Below, piece by piece: positions 1-6,191 of a DNA stretch of 11,662 bases. Under the pieces are notes generated by a model. It was given only the letters and a program-made list of their open reading frames with translations, ran no database searches and was not told where the DNA came from. The stretch is from contig CAMLNW010000064.1 in assembly GCA_946481495.1 (NCBI GenBank), positions 1-11,662 of the forward strand, in the 5' to 3' direction. The translations under genes and the position numbers were made by a program. The DNA comes from an uncultured Actinomycetes bacterium (lineage in GTDB: Bacteria; Actinomycetota; Thermoleophilia; Solirubrobacterales; Thermoleophilaceae). Every line of letters begins with the position of its first letter. Within the stretch, counting starts at the first letter, position 1.

Positions 1-359
1 CCGGCGGCGTCGAGCGCGACGGTCAGCCGCGCGCGGTCGGCGGCGGCGCTGAGCGCGGCGGGCACGTCGGGGTCGAGCTCGCCGCCGTTGTTGGCGAGCA
101 GCAGCGCGCGCACGGAGTACGACTTCGACGGCGGCGCGGTGACGGTCACCAGCACCGGCACCGCATAGCTTCCGGTCAGCTCTTTCGCCTTCTTGCGGCC
201 GGCGGTCTGATTGACGATGTCCGGCAGCACCGCGAGGCCGTAGGATTTGATCAGCTTCGGCTCGTAGCCGGCGTCGCGCAGCGCGTGGTAGGCGCGGCGG
301 CAGGGATGGCCGCCGGGGCGCGGTGTCTGGAACGTGCCGTAACAGATGTATAGGTCCAT
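1..359 (-). CDS. Glutaredoxin/GST N-terminal-like thioredoxin-fold protein (partial)
   Basis: The gene reads leftward from an ATG at 359-357 and stays open to the window edge, so the C-terminus is missing (119 codons visible). The N-terminus begins MDLYICYGTF, with the only other nearby Cys in PGGHPC about 14 residues later. It continues with YHALRDAGYEP, an SYGL segment and LTGSYAVPVLVT. This is the layout of the small actinobacterial glutaredoxin/GST-N-like proteins: a beta strand with an N-terminal Cys, a helix, and a Val-Pro cis-proline loop. Those proteins are thiol-disulfide or glutathione/mycothiol-related by fold, and the substrate is unknown. After VPVLVT the usual short DG-x-S ending is not seen. 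Instead there is an Ala-rich tail of at least 45 residues running off the window. Divergent from sufB. Fold call moderately sure, function unsure. Confidence 0.6.
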   Translation of the reverse strand, partial: MDLYICYGTFQTPRPGGHPCRRAYHALRDAGYEPKLIKSYGLAVLPDIVNQTAGRKKAKELTGSYAVPVLVTVTAPPSKSYSVRALLLANNGGELDPDVPAALSAAADRARLTVALDAA

Positions 360-365
360 CGGCCG

Positions 366-371
366 ACCGTA
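366..371 (-). promoter_or_regulatory. Possible -10 element for a leaderless transcript of the 1-359 gene
   Basis: On the minus strand TACGGT ends 6 bases before the A of the start codon at 359. That is the spacing expected if transcription starts at the ATG itself, a common arrangement in actinobacteria. No Shine-Dalgarno sequence is visible upstream of the ATG, which agrees, and no convincing -35 is present. Inference only. Confidence 0.3.
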
Positions 372-393
372 TCCGACTTGGCGCCGCCGAGCC

Positions 394-422
394 TTCGGGC
401 CGCCGGATGCCCTCGATACACT
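394..422 (+). promoter_or_regulatory. Possible sigma-70-type promoter for sufB
   Basis: TTCGGG (394-399) and TACACT (417-422) are separated by 17 bases. This gives a predicted transcription start near 429 and a leader of roughly 40 bases. The -10 is fair and the -35 is weak. I saw no CAAC-N6-GTTG-type SufR box or other recognisable Fe-S regulator site here. Confidence 0.3.
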
Positions 423-426
423 TGTA

Positions 427-449
427 GGCCGCACCTCCCCCTGCGGACC
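427..449 (+). other. Stem-loop in the sufB leader with a C-rich loop
   Basis: CCGCA (429-433) pairs with TGCGG (442-446), and the flanking GG/CC can extend the stem over a bulged A. The 8-base loop CCTCCCCC resembles an anti-Shine-Dalgarno sequence. The stem sits about 20 bases before the sufB start codon. It could affect translation, but no pairing partner stronger than the AGGA at the ribosome site is evident. Confidence 0.3.
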
Positions 450-470
450 TGACCCCGAGCACAGGATCTG

Positions 471-1871
471 ATGGCCACTAACGACAAGACCCGAATCGCC
501 AAGCCGAGCCCGATCGTCGAGGACGACCAGGGACAGCTCGTTGCGAAGAAGGGCGTGTCGCGTGAGGTGATCCAGGAGCTCTCGAAGATCAAGGACGAGC
601 CGCAGTGGATGAGAGACCTGCGCCTGAAGTCCTACGACATCTTCGAGCGCAAGCCGATCCCGACCTGGGGCGTCGACCTCTCCGACCTCGACCTCGACGA
701 GCTGGTGCTCTACAGCCCGCCCGAGGCCGGTCGCTACGACTCCTGGGACGATGTCCCGGAGGAGATGAAGAAGACATATGAGGACCTCGGCATCCCGCAG
801 GCCGAGCGCGAGCACCTCGCCGGCGTCGTTGGCGTCTGGCGCCAGGACCCGGTCTACGAGGGGCTGAAGAAGGAGTACGCCGACCTCGGGATCCTCTTCT
901 GCTCGATGGACACCGCGATCCAGGAGTACCCCGAGCTGGTGCAGGAGTACTTCATGAAGAAGTGCGTCCCGCCGCAGGACAACAAGTTCTCGGCGCTGCA
1001 CGGCGCGGTCTGGTCTGGCGGCTCGTTCCTCTACGTTCCGAAGGGCGTCAAGGTCGACCTGCCGCTGCAGGCCTACTTCCGCATGGAGGGCGCCAACGAG
1101 GGCACCTTCGAGCACACGCTGATCATCGCCGACGAGGGTTCCGAGGTGAACTACATCGAGGGCTGCACGGCGCAGACCTACAGCGTCAACTCGATGCACT
1201 CCGCCGTCGTCGAGATCTTCGTCAAGGAGGGCGCGAAGGCGCGTTACACGACCGTCCAGAACTGGTCGAAGGACGTCTTCAACCTCAACACTAAGCGGGC
1301 GATCGTCGAGGCCGAGGGCACCGTCGAGTGGGTCGGCGGCTCGATGGGCGCCAAGAAGGTGATGCTCTACCCGGGCTCGTTCCTGATGGGCGAGGGCGCG
1401 CGCGCCGACCACCTCAACGTCGGCGTCGCCTCCGGCGACGTCTGGAAGGACACCGGCGCCAAGGTCGTCCACCTCGCGCCGAACACGACCTCGAACATCC
1501 TCGCCAAGTCGATCTCCAAGGACGGCGGGATCATGGGCTACCGCGGCCTCGTCCGGATGGGTCACAACTCGCAGGGCTCGAAGTCCCACGTTCAGTGCGA
1601 CGGCCTGATGATGGACCCGCACTCGCGCTCGGACACCTGGCCCGACATCCAGATCCAGAACCCGCACGTCACCGTCGCCCACGAGGCCGTCGTCGGCAAG
1701 ATCTCCGACGAGCAGATGTTCTACCTCCAGTCGCGCGGCCTCTCCGAGGAGGAGGCCGCCGCGATGATCGTCAACGGCTTCATCGAGCCCGTCACCAAGG
1801 AGCTCCCGATGGAGTACGCCGTCGAGCTCAACCGGCTCATCCAGTTGGAGATGGTCGGCTCGATCGGCTAG
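471..1871 (+). CDS. sufB: Fe-S cluster scaffold subunit SufB
   Basis: The 466-residue product is the usual SufB length and is recognisable along its whole length. SufB is the cytosolic scaffold on which SufBC2D assembles Fe-S clusters from SufS/SufU-derived sulfur. Landmarks are the N-terminal PIPTWGVDLSDLDLDEL segment (about 62-78), the beta-helix core from about residue 175, Cys232 in GCTAQ, Cys376 in QCDG and His404-Glu405 in AHEA. The last three lie where E. coli SufB has the sulfur- and cluster-handling Cys405, His433 and Glu434. The ATG is preceded by AGGA (7 bases upstream). This sufB stands apart from its partners: sufCDSU are on the opposite strand beyond two unrelated genes. No sufR-type regulator gene lies upstream within the window. 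Confidence 0.97.
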   Translation: MATNDKTRIAKPSPIVEDDQGQLVAKKGVSREVIQELSKIKDEPQWMRDLRLKSYDIFERKPIPTWGVDLSDLDLDELVLYSPPEAGRYDSWDDVPEEMKKTYEDLGIPQAEREHLAGVVGVWRQDPVYEGLKKEYADLGILFCSMDTAIQEYPELVQEYFMKKCVPPQDNKFSALHGAVWSGGSFLYVPKGVKVDLPLQAYFRMEGANEGTFEHTLIIADEGSEVNYIEGCTAQTYSVNSMHSAVVEIFVKEGAKARYTTVQNWSKDVFNLNTKRAIVEAEGTVEWVGGSMGAKKVMLYPGSFLMGEGARADHLNVGVASGDVWKDTGAKVVHLAPNTTSNILAKSISKDGGIMGYRGLVRMGHNSQGSKSHVQCDGLMMDPHSRSDTWPDIQIQNPHVTVAHEAVVGKISDEQMFYLQSRGLSEEEAAAMIVNGFIEPVTKELPMEYAVELNRLIQLEMVGSIG

Positions 1872-1894
1872 TTCTGTAACGACTCGGCACCAAG

Positions 1895-1908
1895 GCAGCG
1901 CTAGCTGC
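1895..1908. repeat. Short inverted repeat downstream of sufB
   Basis: GCAGC (1895-1899) and GCTGC (1904-1908) flank the 4-base loop GCTA in the 71-base gap after sufB. The stem has only 5 pairs and no T-run follows, so it is at best a weak transcription-stop or pause site. Confidence 0.25.
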
Positions 1909-1942
1909 AGGATCGGTCGTAGGCAGGTGGTAGACACATCCC

Positions 1943-2962
1943 GTGGCGGGAGAGCCGGACGGGACGCTTTGTGACTGGAGGGAAATTGTCGACGCTGAGG
2001 CGTGGCAAGGGCTCCTGCTTGGTAACGGTCTGAGCATCAACGTCTGGGAGCCGTTCGGCTACCAGACGCTGATGGAGCAAGCGGCCAGAGAGCACCTGAC
2101 CGGCGCGGACCGAGCGCTGTTCGATGGGACGACGAACTTCGAGCGCGTCCTGGCCGATGTCAACACCGCCGTTCGGGTCGCCGAGACGGTAGGCGTCGAC
2201 GCCGGCCGGCTGTACGAGCGCTACCGGAGCATCCAGCGAGCGCTCGGGCACGCCGTGCGGCAGGTGCACCTGGCTCGCGCGCAAGTTCCGGCTAAGACCC
2301 TGGCAACCATTCGAGCCGTAATGGCCGCCTCAGAGTGGGTGTTCACGACGTCGTACGACCTCCTGATCTACTGGGCAATGGGCTACGGCGGGAAGTACAG
2401 ACCGTTCAAGGACCACTTTCGCTACGGCGGGCGCTGCGAGTTCGATCCACGCCGACACTCCGTCTACGAGGGCGAGGTGCCCGTCTACTACCTACACGGG
2501 GCCCTGCATCTCGTCGTCGGCAGCTCCGGGACGACCTGGAAGCGTGTTGGATCGCTTCAGACGATCCTCGATCAGTTTGGGCAGCCGATCGATGGGGATC
2601 CGCAGGCAAGGCCACTGCTCGTGACAGAGGGATCTGCCCACGACAAGCTACGCGCGATCGAGGCCAATGACTACCTCGCGCATGCCCTCGACCAGCTGCG
2701 TGCTATGGACCTCCCGCTGGTGGTCTTCGGCAGCAATCTCGGCCGTCAGGACGAGCACCTGGTCGCTGCCCTTAGCGAGCATCCTGCGCGTCCGTTGGCG
2801 ATCTCGATGCGTGCTGGGGCGAGAGCCGAGCTGCTCGCTCGCCAAAGCGAGATCTTCCTGCGTCTGGGAGCGGAGCGAATCTACTTCTACGACGCGACGA
2901 CGCATCCACTAGGTGCTCCTGAGCTCGCCGCTCCACCGCCAGGAAGCGGTCATCCGACGTAG
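1943..2962 (+). CDS. DUF4917 family SIR2-like protein
   Basis: The 339-residue protein carries the motif set of the SIR2-like superfamily in order: LLLGNGLSIN (24-33, nucleotide-binding glycine loop), FTTSYD (134-139, in place of the TxNYD motif), YYLHGALH (182-189, with the LHG histidine), TEG followed by a lysine (228-235), and VVFGSNLGRQDEHL (260-273, like the GxSxxDxH strand near the C-terminus). This matches DUF4917. Relatives with this fold act as NAD-consuming effectors in antiphage systems, but no partner effector or sensor gene is beside it, so a defence role is inference. The GTG at 1943 is the first start after an in-frame stop at 1931, and its only ribosome site (GGTGG) is rather distant. 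Codons such as aga, caa, gta and cga are commoner than in sufB, suggesting transfer. There is no signal peptide or membrane segment. Confidence 0.75.
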   Translation: MAGEPDGTLCDWREIVDAEAWQGLLLGNGLSINVWEPFGYQTLMEQAAREHLTGADRALFDGTTNFERVLADVNTAVRVAETVGVDAGRLYERYRSIQRALGHAVRQVHLARAQVPAKTLATIRAVMAASEWVFTTSYDLLIYWAMGYGGKYRPFKDHFRYGGRCEFDPRRHSVYEGEVPVYYLHGALHLVVGSSGTTWKRVGSLQTILDQFGQPIDGDPQARPLLVTEGSAHDKLRAIEANDYLAHALDQLRAMDLPLVVFGSNLGRQDEHLVAALSEHPARPLAISMRAGARAELLARQSEIFLRLGAERIYFYDATTHPLGAPELAAPPPGSGHPT

Positions 2963-3008
2963 CCCCTAAGCTGAAATGCAGAATCGATTCGACGACGAAG
3001 GAAGCGCG

Positions 3009-3236
3009 ATGTCAGCCATCCCCAACCGATATGTAGTCAAGGGCGAAGCCGGCGGATGGGACGTCGTCAAGGAGGGCCACGTCCGTGCGAGCGCTCATCT
3101 GAAGCGCAAGAGCGACGCCGTTCGGCGCGCAAAGGATCTCACCCGCCAGGCCGGCGGGGGCGAGGTCGTCGTGCTCGGACGTGCGGGCAAGATCGCTAAG
3201 GCGGACACCGTGCCTGCTCGCGGCCACGCCGCCTAG
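3009..3236 (+). CDS. DUF2188 family small protein
   Basis: A 75-residue protein. The pattern is YVVKGEAGGWDVVKEG (8-23), then a run of Ala/Lys/Arg spanning KRKSDAVRRAKDLTRQAGGG (32-51), then EVVVLGRAGKI (52-62). This is the DUF2188 arrangement of a beta hairpin, a helix and a strand ending in a GRxGxI turn. Its function is not established. The ATG at 3009 is chosen over the in-frame ATG at 2976 because AAGGA (2998-3002) lies six bases before it, whereas 2976 has no ribosome site. It lies 46 bases after the SIR2-like gene on the same strand and may be co-transcribed. It ends only 11 bases from the end of convergent sufU. Confidence 0.8.
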   Translation: MSAIPNRYVVKGEAGGWDVVKEGHVRASAHLKRKSDAVRRAKDLTRQAGGGEVVVLGRAGKIAKADTVPARGHAA

Positions 3237-3247
3237 GCGCTGGGAAG

Positions 3248-3631
3248 CTACTCGGGCCAGCTAGCGTCGCCGGTTACGGCGCCGCGCATGACTTTGAGGC
3301 TGAGCAGCGCGCACTTGCGGCGGGTGGGGGAGATCTCGATGCCGAGTAGGTCGATGATCCAGTCGGCGCCGAGGGCGGCGATGGCTTCGGCCTTCATGCC
3401 GATCAGCTCCTCGGAGGCGATCGAGGCGGAGGCTTGGGAGATCGCGCAGCCGTGGCCGTGGAAGCGCAGGTCGGTGACGGTGCCGCTGTCGTCGACGATC
3501 AGGTGAACGCCTAGCTCGTCGCCGCAGAGCGGGTTGTGGTCGTGCCACTCGCGGTCGTGCGGCTCGAGCTCGCCGAAGTTGCGCGGGTCCTTGTAGTGGT
3601 CGAGGATGTAGTCGCGGTAGAGGGCGTCCAT
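3248..3631 (-). CDS. sufU: SufU Fe-S assembly / sulfur-transfer protein, short form
   Basis: The 127-residue protein starts MDALYRDYILDHYKDPRN, the standard SufU/IscU opening. SufU is a zinc protein that accepts persulfide sulfur from SufS and hands it to SufB. The ligands are visible: Cys36-Gly-Asp38 (NPLCGD), Cys62 (GHGCAIS) and Cys107 (RRKCALL). The R-x-KCALL context and the lack of the IscU histidine before the last Cys favour SufU over IscU. The Cys62-Cys107 distance is 45 residues, whereas Bacillus subtilis SufU has about 62, so most of the SufU-specific insertion is absent. The start codon at 3631-3629 overlaps the sufS stop codon by one base (TGATG), so translation is probably coupled. 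The much longer open frame upstream in this frame is a GC-driven artefact over sufS. Confidence 0.92.
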   Translation of the reverse strand: MDALYRDYILDHYKDPRNFGELEPHDREWHDHNPLCGDELGVHLIVDDSGTVTDLRFHGHGCAISQASASIASEELIGMKAEAIAALGADWIIDLLGIEISPTRRKCALLSLKVMRGAVTGDASWPE

Positions 3632-4878
3632 CAGAGCGCGAACACCTCGCGGGCGGTCTGGAGGGCGGCGATCAGGCGGTCGACGTCCTCGTGGGTGTTG
3701 TAGACGTGGAAGCTGGCGCGCGCGGTCGCGGGCACGCCCATCTCGCGCATCAGCGGCTGAGCGCAGTGGTGGCCGGCACGGATGCAGACGTGCTCGCGAT
3801 CGCAGATCTCGGCGAGGTCGTGCGGGTGAATTCCCTTCAGCTCGAGCGAGACGACGCCGCCGCGCATGTCGGGGTCGACCGGTCCGAAGGCGCGCAGTCC
3901 CTCGACGTCCTCCAGCCGTTCGAGCGTGTAGGCGGTCAGCTCGCGCTCGTGGGCGCGGACGGTGTCCATGCCGATCGCCGACAGGTAGTCGATCGCGACG
4001 CCGAGCCCGACGCCCTCGGCGATCGCCGACGTCCCGGCCTCGAACTTCCACGGCAGGTCGTTCCAGGTCGACGTGTCGAAGCCGACCGAGGCGATCATGT
4101 CGCCGCCGCCGAGGAACGGGCCCATCGTCTCGAGCAGCTCGCGGCGGCCGTGGAGCACACCGATCCCGGTCGGGCCGAGAGCCTTGTGGCCCGTCCAGGC
4201 GTAGAAGTCGGAGTCGATCGCGGCGACGTCGACCGGCAGCTGCGGCATCGCCTGCGAGCCGTCGATCAGGGTGACCGCCCCCGCCACGTGCGCGCGGCGG
4301 ACGATCTCGGCGACTGGATTGATCGTTCCCAGGACGTTCGAGATGTGGGCTACCGAGACGAGCTTGACCCGCCCGCTGCTCAGCGCCGCGTCGAGCTCGC
4401 CGAGCGACAGCTGACCGTCGTCGGAGACGCCGAGGTAGCGCAGCTTCGCGCCCTGGCGCTGGCACAGCAGCTGCCACGGGACGATGTTCGAGTGGTGCTC
4501 CATGTGGGTGATCAGCACCTCGTCACCCGGTCCGACGTTGTCCTGTCCCCAGGCGTAGGCGACGAGGTTGATCGCCTCGGTCGCGTTGCGGGCGAAGATC
4601 GTCGTGTCGGTCTCGCCGCCGGCGAACGCGGCGATCCGCGCGCGCGCGCCCTCGAAGAGGTCGGTCGCCTCCTGCGACAGCTCGTAGACGCCGCGGTGGA
4701 CGTTGGCGTTCGAGCGCCGGTAGTAGGCGTCCATCGCCTCGATGACGGCGGTCGGCTTCTGCGAGGTCGCCGCCGAGTCGAGGTAGACGATCGGCTTGCC
4801 GTCGCGCTCGCGCGACAGGATCGGGAAGTCGGCGCGCACCTCCGCGAGCGGCTTCGTGGCGGCGGAGGGCGGGGGCAC
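3631..4878 (-). CDS. sufS: Cysteine desulfurase SufS
   Basis: A PLP enzyme of 415 residues that converts cysteine to alanine and holds the sulfur as a persulfide for SufU. Visible are LDSAATSQKP (34-43), ANVHRG (58-63), the PLP-contacting THMEHHSNI (124-132), DGSQAMPQ (206-213), Lys232 in TGHKALGPTGIG (Schiff-base lysine) and Cys372 in RAGHHCAQP (persulfide cysteine). The short loop around Cys372 is typical of group II desulfurases. Two GTG codons could start it. The one at 4878 is preferred because AGGAGG lies 7 bases upstream. The one at 4884 forms a GTGA overlap with the sufD stop but has the same AGGAGG only 1 base away. An upstream open frame reaching 5475 is not part of the gene. It is the third gene of sufCDSU. 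Confidence 0.97.
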   Translation of the reverse strand: MPPPSAATKPLAEVRADFPILSRERDGKPIVYLDSAATSQKPTAVIEAMDAYYRRSNANVHRGVYELSQEATDLFEGARARIAAFAGGETDTTIFARNATEAINLVAYAWGQDNVGPGDEVLITHMEHHSNIVPWQLLCQRQGAKLRYLGVSDDGQLSLGELDAALSSGRVKLVSVAHISNVLGTINPVAEIVRRAHVAGAVTLIDGSQAMPQLPVDVAAIDSDFYAWTGHKALGPTGIGVLHGRRELLETMGPFLGGGDMIASVGFDTSTWNDLPWKFEAGTSAIAEGVGLGVAIDYLSAIGMDTVRAHERELTAYTLERLEDVEGLRAFGPVDPDMRGGVVSLELKGIHPHDLAEICDREHVCIRAGHHCAQPLMREMGVPATARASFHVYNTHEDVDRLIAALQTAREVFAL

Positions 4879-4880
4879 CG

Positions 4881-6191
4881 TCACGCCTCCTGTGCCGCTC
4901 CCGCCCGGTGTCCGACGAACTCCTTGACCTGATCCTCGGCGGCGAGCAGCTTCTCGCCGATTCGGCGGCGGATCAGCGTCTCGAGGCCCGGATCGTCGAG
5001 CCGCTGCACGACCTCCTCGAAGTAGCCCTCGACGAGTGTCCGGACCGCCTCGATCCGCGAGATCCCGCGGGTCATCATGTAGAAGATCTGCTCCTCGTCG
5101 AGCTCTCCGACGGTGCCGCCGTGCGACGCCGAGACGTCGTCGACCTTGACGATCAGCGACGGAATCGCGTCGCCCTTCGCCCGCTGGGAGAGCAGCATCT
5201 GGTGAGTCTGGAGGTAGGTATGGGAGTTCGTGGCGCCCTCGATGATCTCGATCAGGCCCTCGTACGACGCGCGCGACTCGCCGGTCAGCGCGCCCTTCCA
5301 GACCGTGTCGCCAGCGGTGTGCGGTGCCTCGTGCAGGTCCGTGGTGAACAGGTCGAGGTGCTCGTTGCGCTCGGTGAAGTAGAGACCCGTATGACGCATG
5401 TCGGAGCCCTGCTCCGCCGTGATGATGTCGAGCGTCTGCTTGGTCAGCCGTCCACCGAGGTGTACGGGCACCCACGACACGAAGGCGTCGCGCGCGATCT
5501 CAATGCGCTTCGTCGAGATGTCGTAGATCTCGCCGCGGCCCCAGTCCTGGAAGTGGGCGACCTTGGCGCGGGCGCCGGGTGCGGTGTAGAGCTCGAACGC
5601 GCCGGCATGCAGCGCCTGGCCGTCGATGTCTGCACCTAGGCAGTACTCGCGAATCGCGCACTCGGAGTTCTCGCCGAGGACCACCAGCGTGTGCGCGTAC
5701 TGCGCGGTGCCGGGCTCGTCGATCGCGTAGACGCTCTGGATCGGCTTCTCGACGCGGACGTTCGCCGGCACGTGGATGAACACGCCGCCGGTCCAGAACG
5801 CGGCGGTCGCCGCGGGGAACTTGCCCTCGGCCTCCGAGAGCCGGCGCATGTAGTGCTCGCGCACCAGCTCGCCATGCTCCTCGACGGCCTGCTCGAGCGG
5901 CATCACGATCACGCCTTGCTCGGTCAGCTCGGCGTCGACCTCGATCAGGATCGTGCTCGCCCCGCGCTGGACGATCAGAGCGCCCGGCTCGCCGTCGAGC
6001 GCGTCGCGAACCTCGCTCGGCAGCTCCTGCTCGGAGCCGACCGGCTCGTAGCGGCGTGGCTCGAGCGCGTCGACGTCAAGATCGCGCAGCGACGTCGTCC
6101 AGAAGCCCGAGCGGCGCCAGGTCGGCACCGGCTCCGCCTCGTAGGCCGAGAGCGCGGCGGTGCGCTTCTCCTCCAGCCAGCTAGGAGGCAT
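4881..6191 (-). CDS. sufD: Fe-S cluster assembly subunit SufD
   Basis: The 436-residue protein is homologous to SufB but has the SufD-type shorter N-terminus (WLEEKRTAALSAYEAEPVPTWR, 5-26). It is the partner of SufB in the SufBC2D scaffold. Landmarks are the FWTGGVFIHVPANVRVEKPI segment (132-151), QDWGRGEIYDISTKR (215-229), HTYLQTHQMLLS (324-335) and SASHGGTVGELDEEQIFYMMTRG (354-376). His357 in that last segment corresponds in context to the E. coli SufD histidine (His360) implicated in cluster assembly. The ATG at 6191 lies inside the end of sufC, overlapping it by 11 bases, and has no clear Shine-Dalgarno sequence, so translation probably depends on coupling to sufC. The gene ends in a TGA immediately before sufS. 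Confidence 0.95.
   Translation of the reverse strand: MPPSWLEEKRTAALSAYEAEPVPTWRRSGFWTTSLRDLDVDALEPRRYEPVGSEQELPSEVRDALDGEPGALIVQRGASTILIEVDAELTEQGVIVMPLEQAVEEHGELVREHYMRRLSEAEGKFPAATAAFWTGGVFIHVPANVRVEKPIQSVYAIDEPGTAQYAHTLVVLGENSECAIREYCLGADIDGQALHAGAFELYTAPGARAKVAHFQDWGRGEIYDISTKRIEIARDAFVSWVPVHLGGRLTKQTLDIITAEQGSDMRHTGLYFTERNEHLDLFTTDLHEAPHTAGDTVWKGALTGESRASYEGLIEIIEGATNSHTYLQTHQMLLSQRAKGDAIPSLIVKVDDVSASHGGTVGELDEEQIFYMMTRGISRIEAVRTLVEGYFEEVVQRLDDPGLETLIRRRIGEKLLAAEDQVKEFVGHRAGAAQEA
4886..4891 (-). promoter_or_regulatory. Ribosome binding site deciding the sufS start
   Basis: AGGAGG on the minus strand lies inside the 3' end of sufD, 7 bases before the GTG at 4878 and 1 base before the GTG at 4884. 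The spacing supports initiation at 4878. Confidence 0.7.

Noticed and set aside
394..470. SufR, IscR or Fur operator in front of sufB
   Set aside because: No matching inverted repeat was found. Only a weak promoter and the C-rich-loop hairpin are visible.
1872..1942. A tRNA or integration-site remnant beside the SIR2-like gene
   Set aside because: I looked for a tRNA-like 3' end or direct repeats flanking the inserted genes and found only a 5-bp inverted repeat.
3248..4477. A 409-codon minus-strand frame that includes sufU
   Set aside because: Only the last 127 codons are SufU. The upstream part is Arg-rich shadow sequence over sufS, and the ATG at 3631 matches the family start.
3691..4932. 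A 413-codon plus-strand open frame opposite sufS
   Set aside because: It is the antisense shadow of sufS, with Val/Asp/Arg-rich low-complexity translation and no motif. Long antisense frames are expected at this GC content.
3631..5475. A 614-codon open frame on the minus strand, extending sufS upstream by about 200 codons
   Set aside because: The extra part lies over sufD in another frame, is Arg/Gly/His rich with no domain, and sufS has a strong ribosome site at its own GTG. It is a GC-bias artefact.
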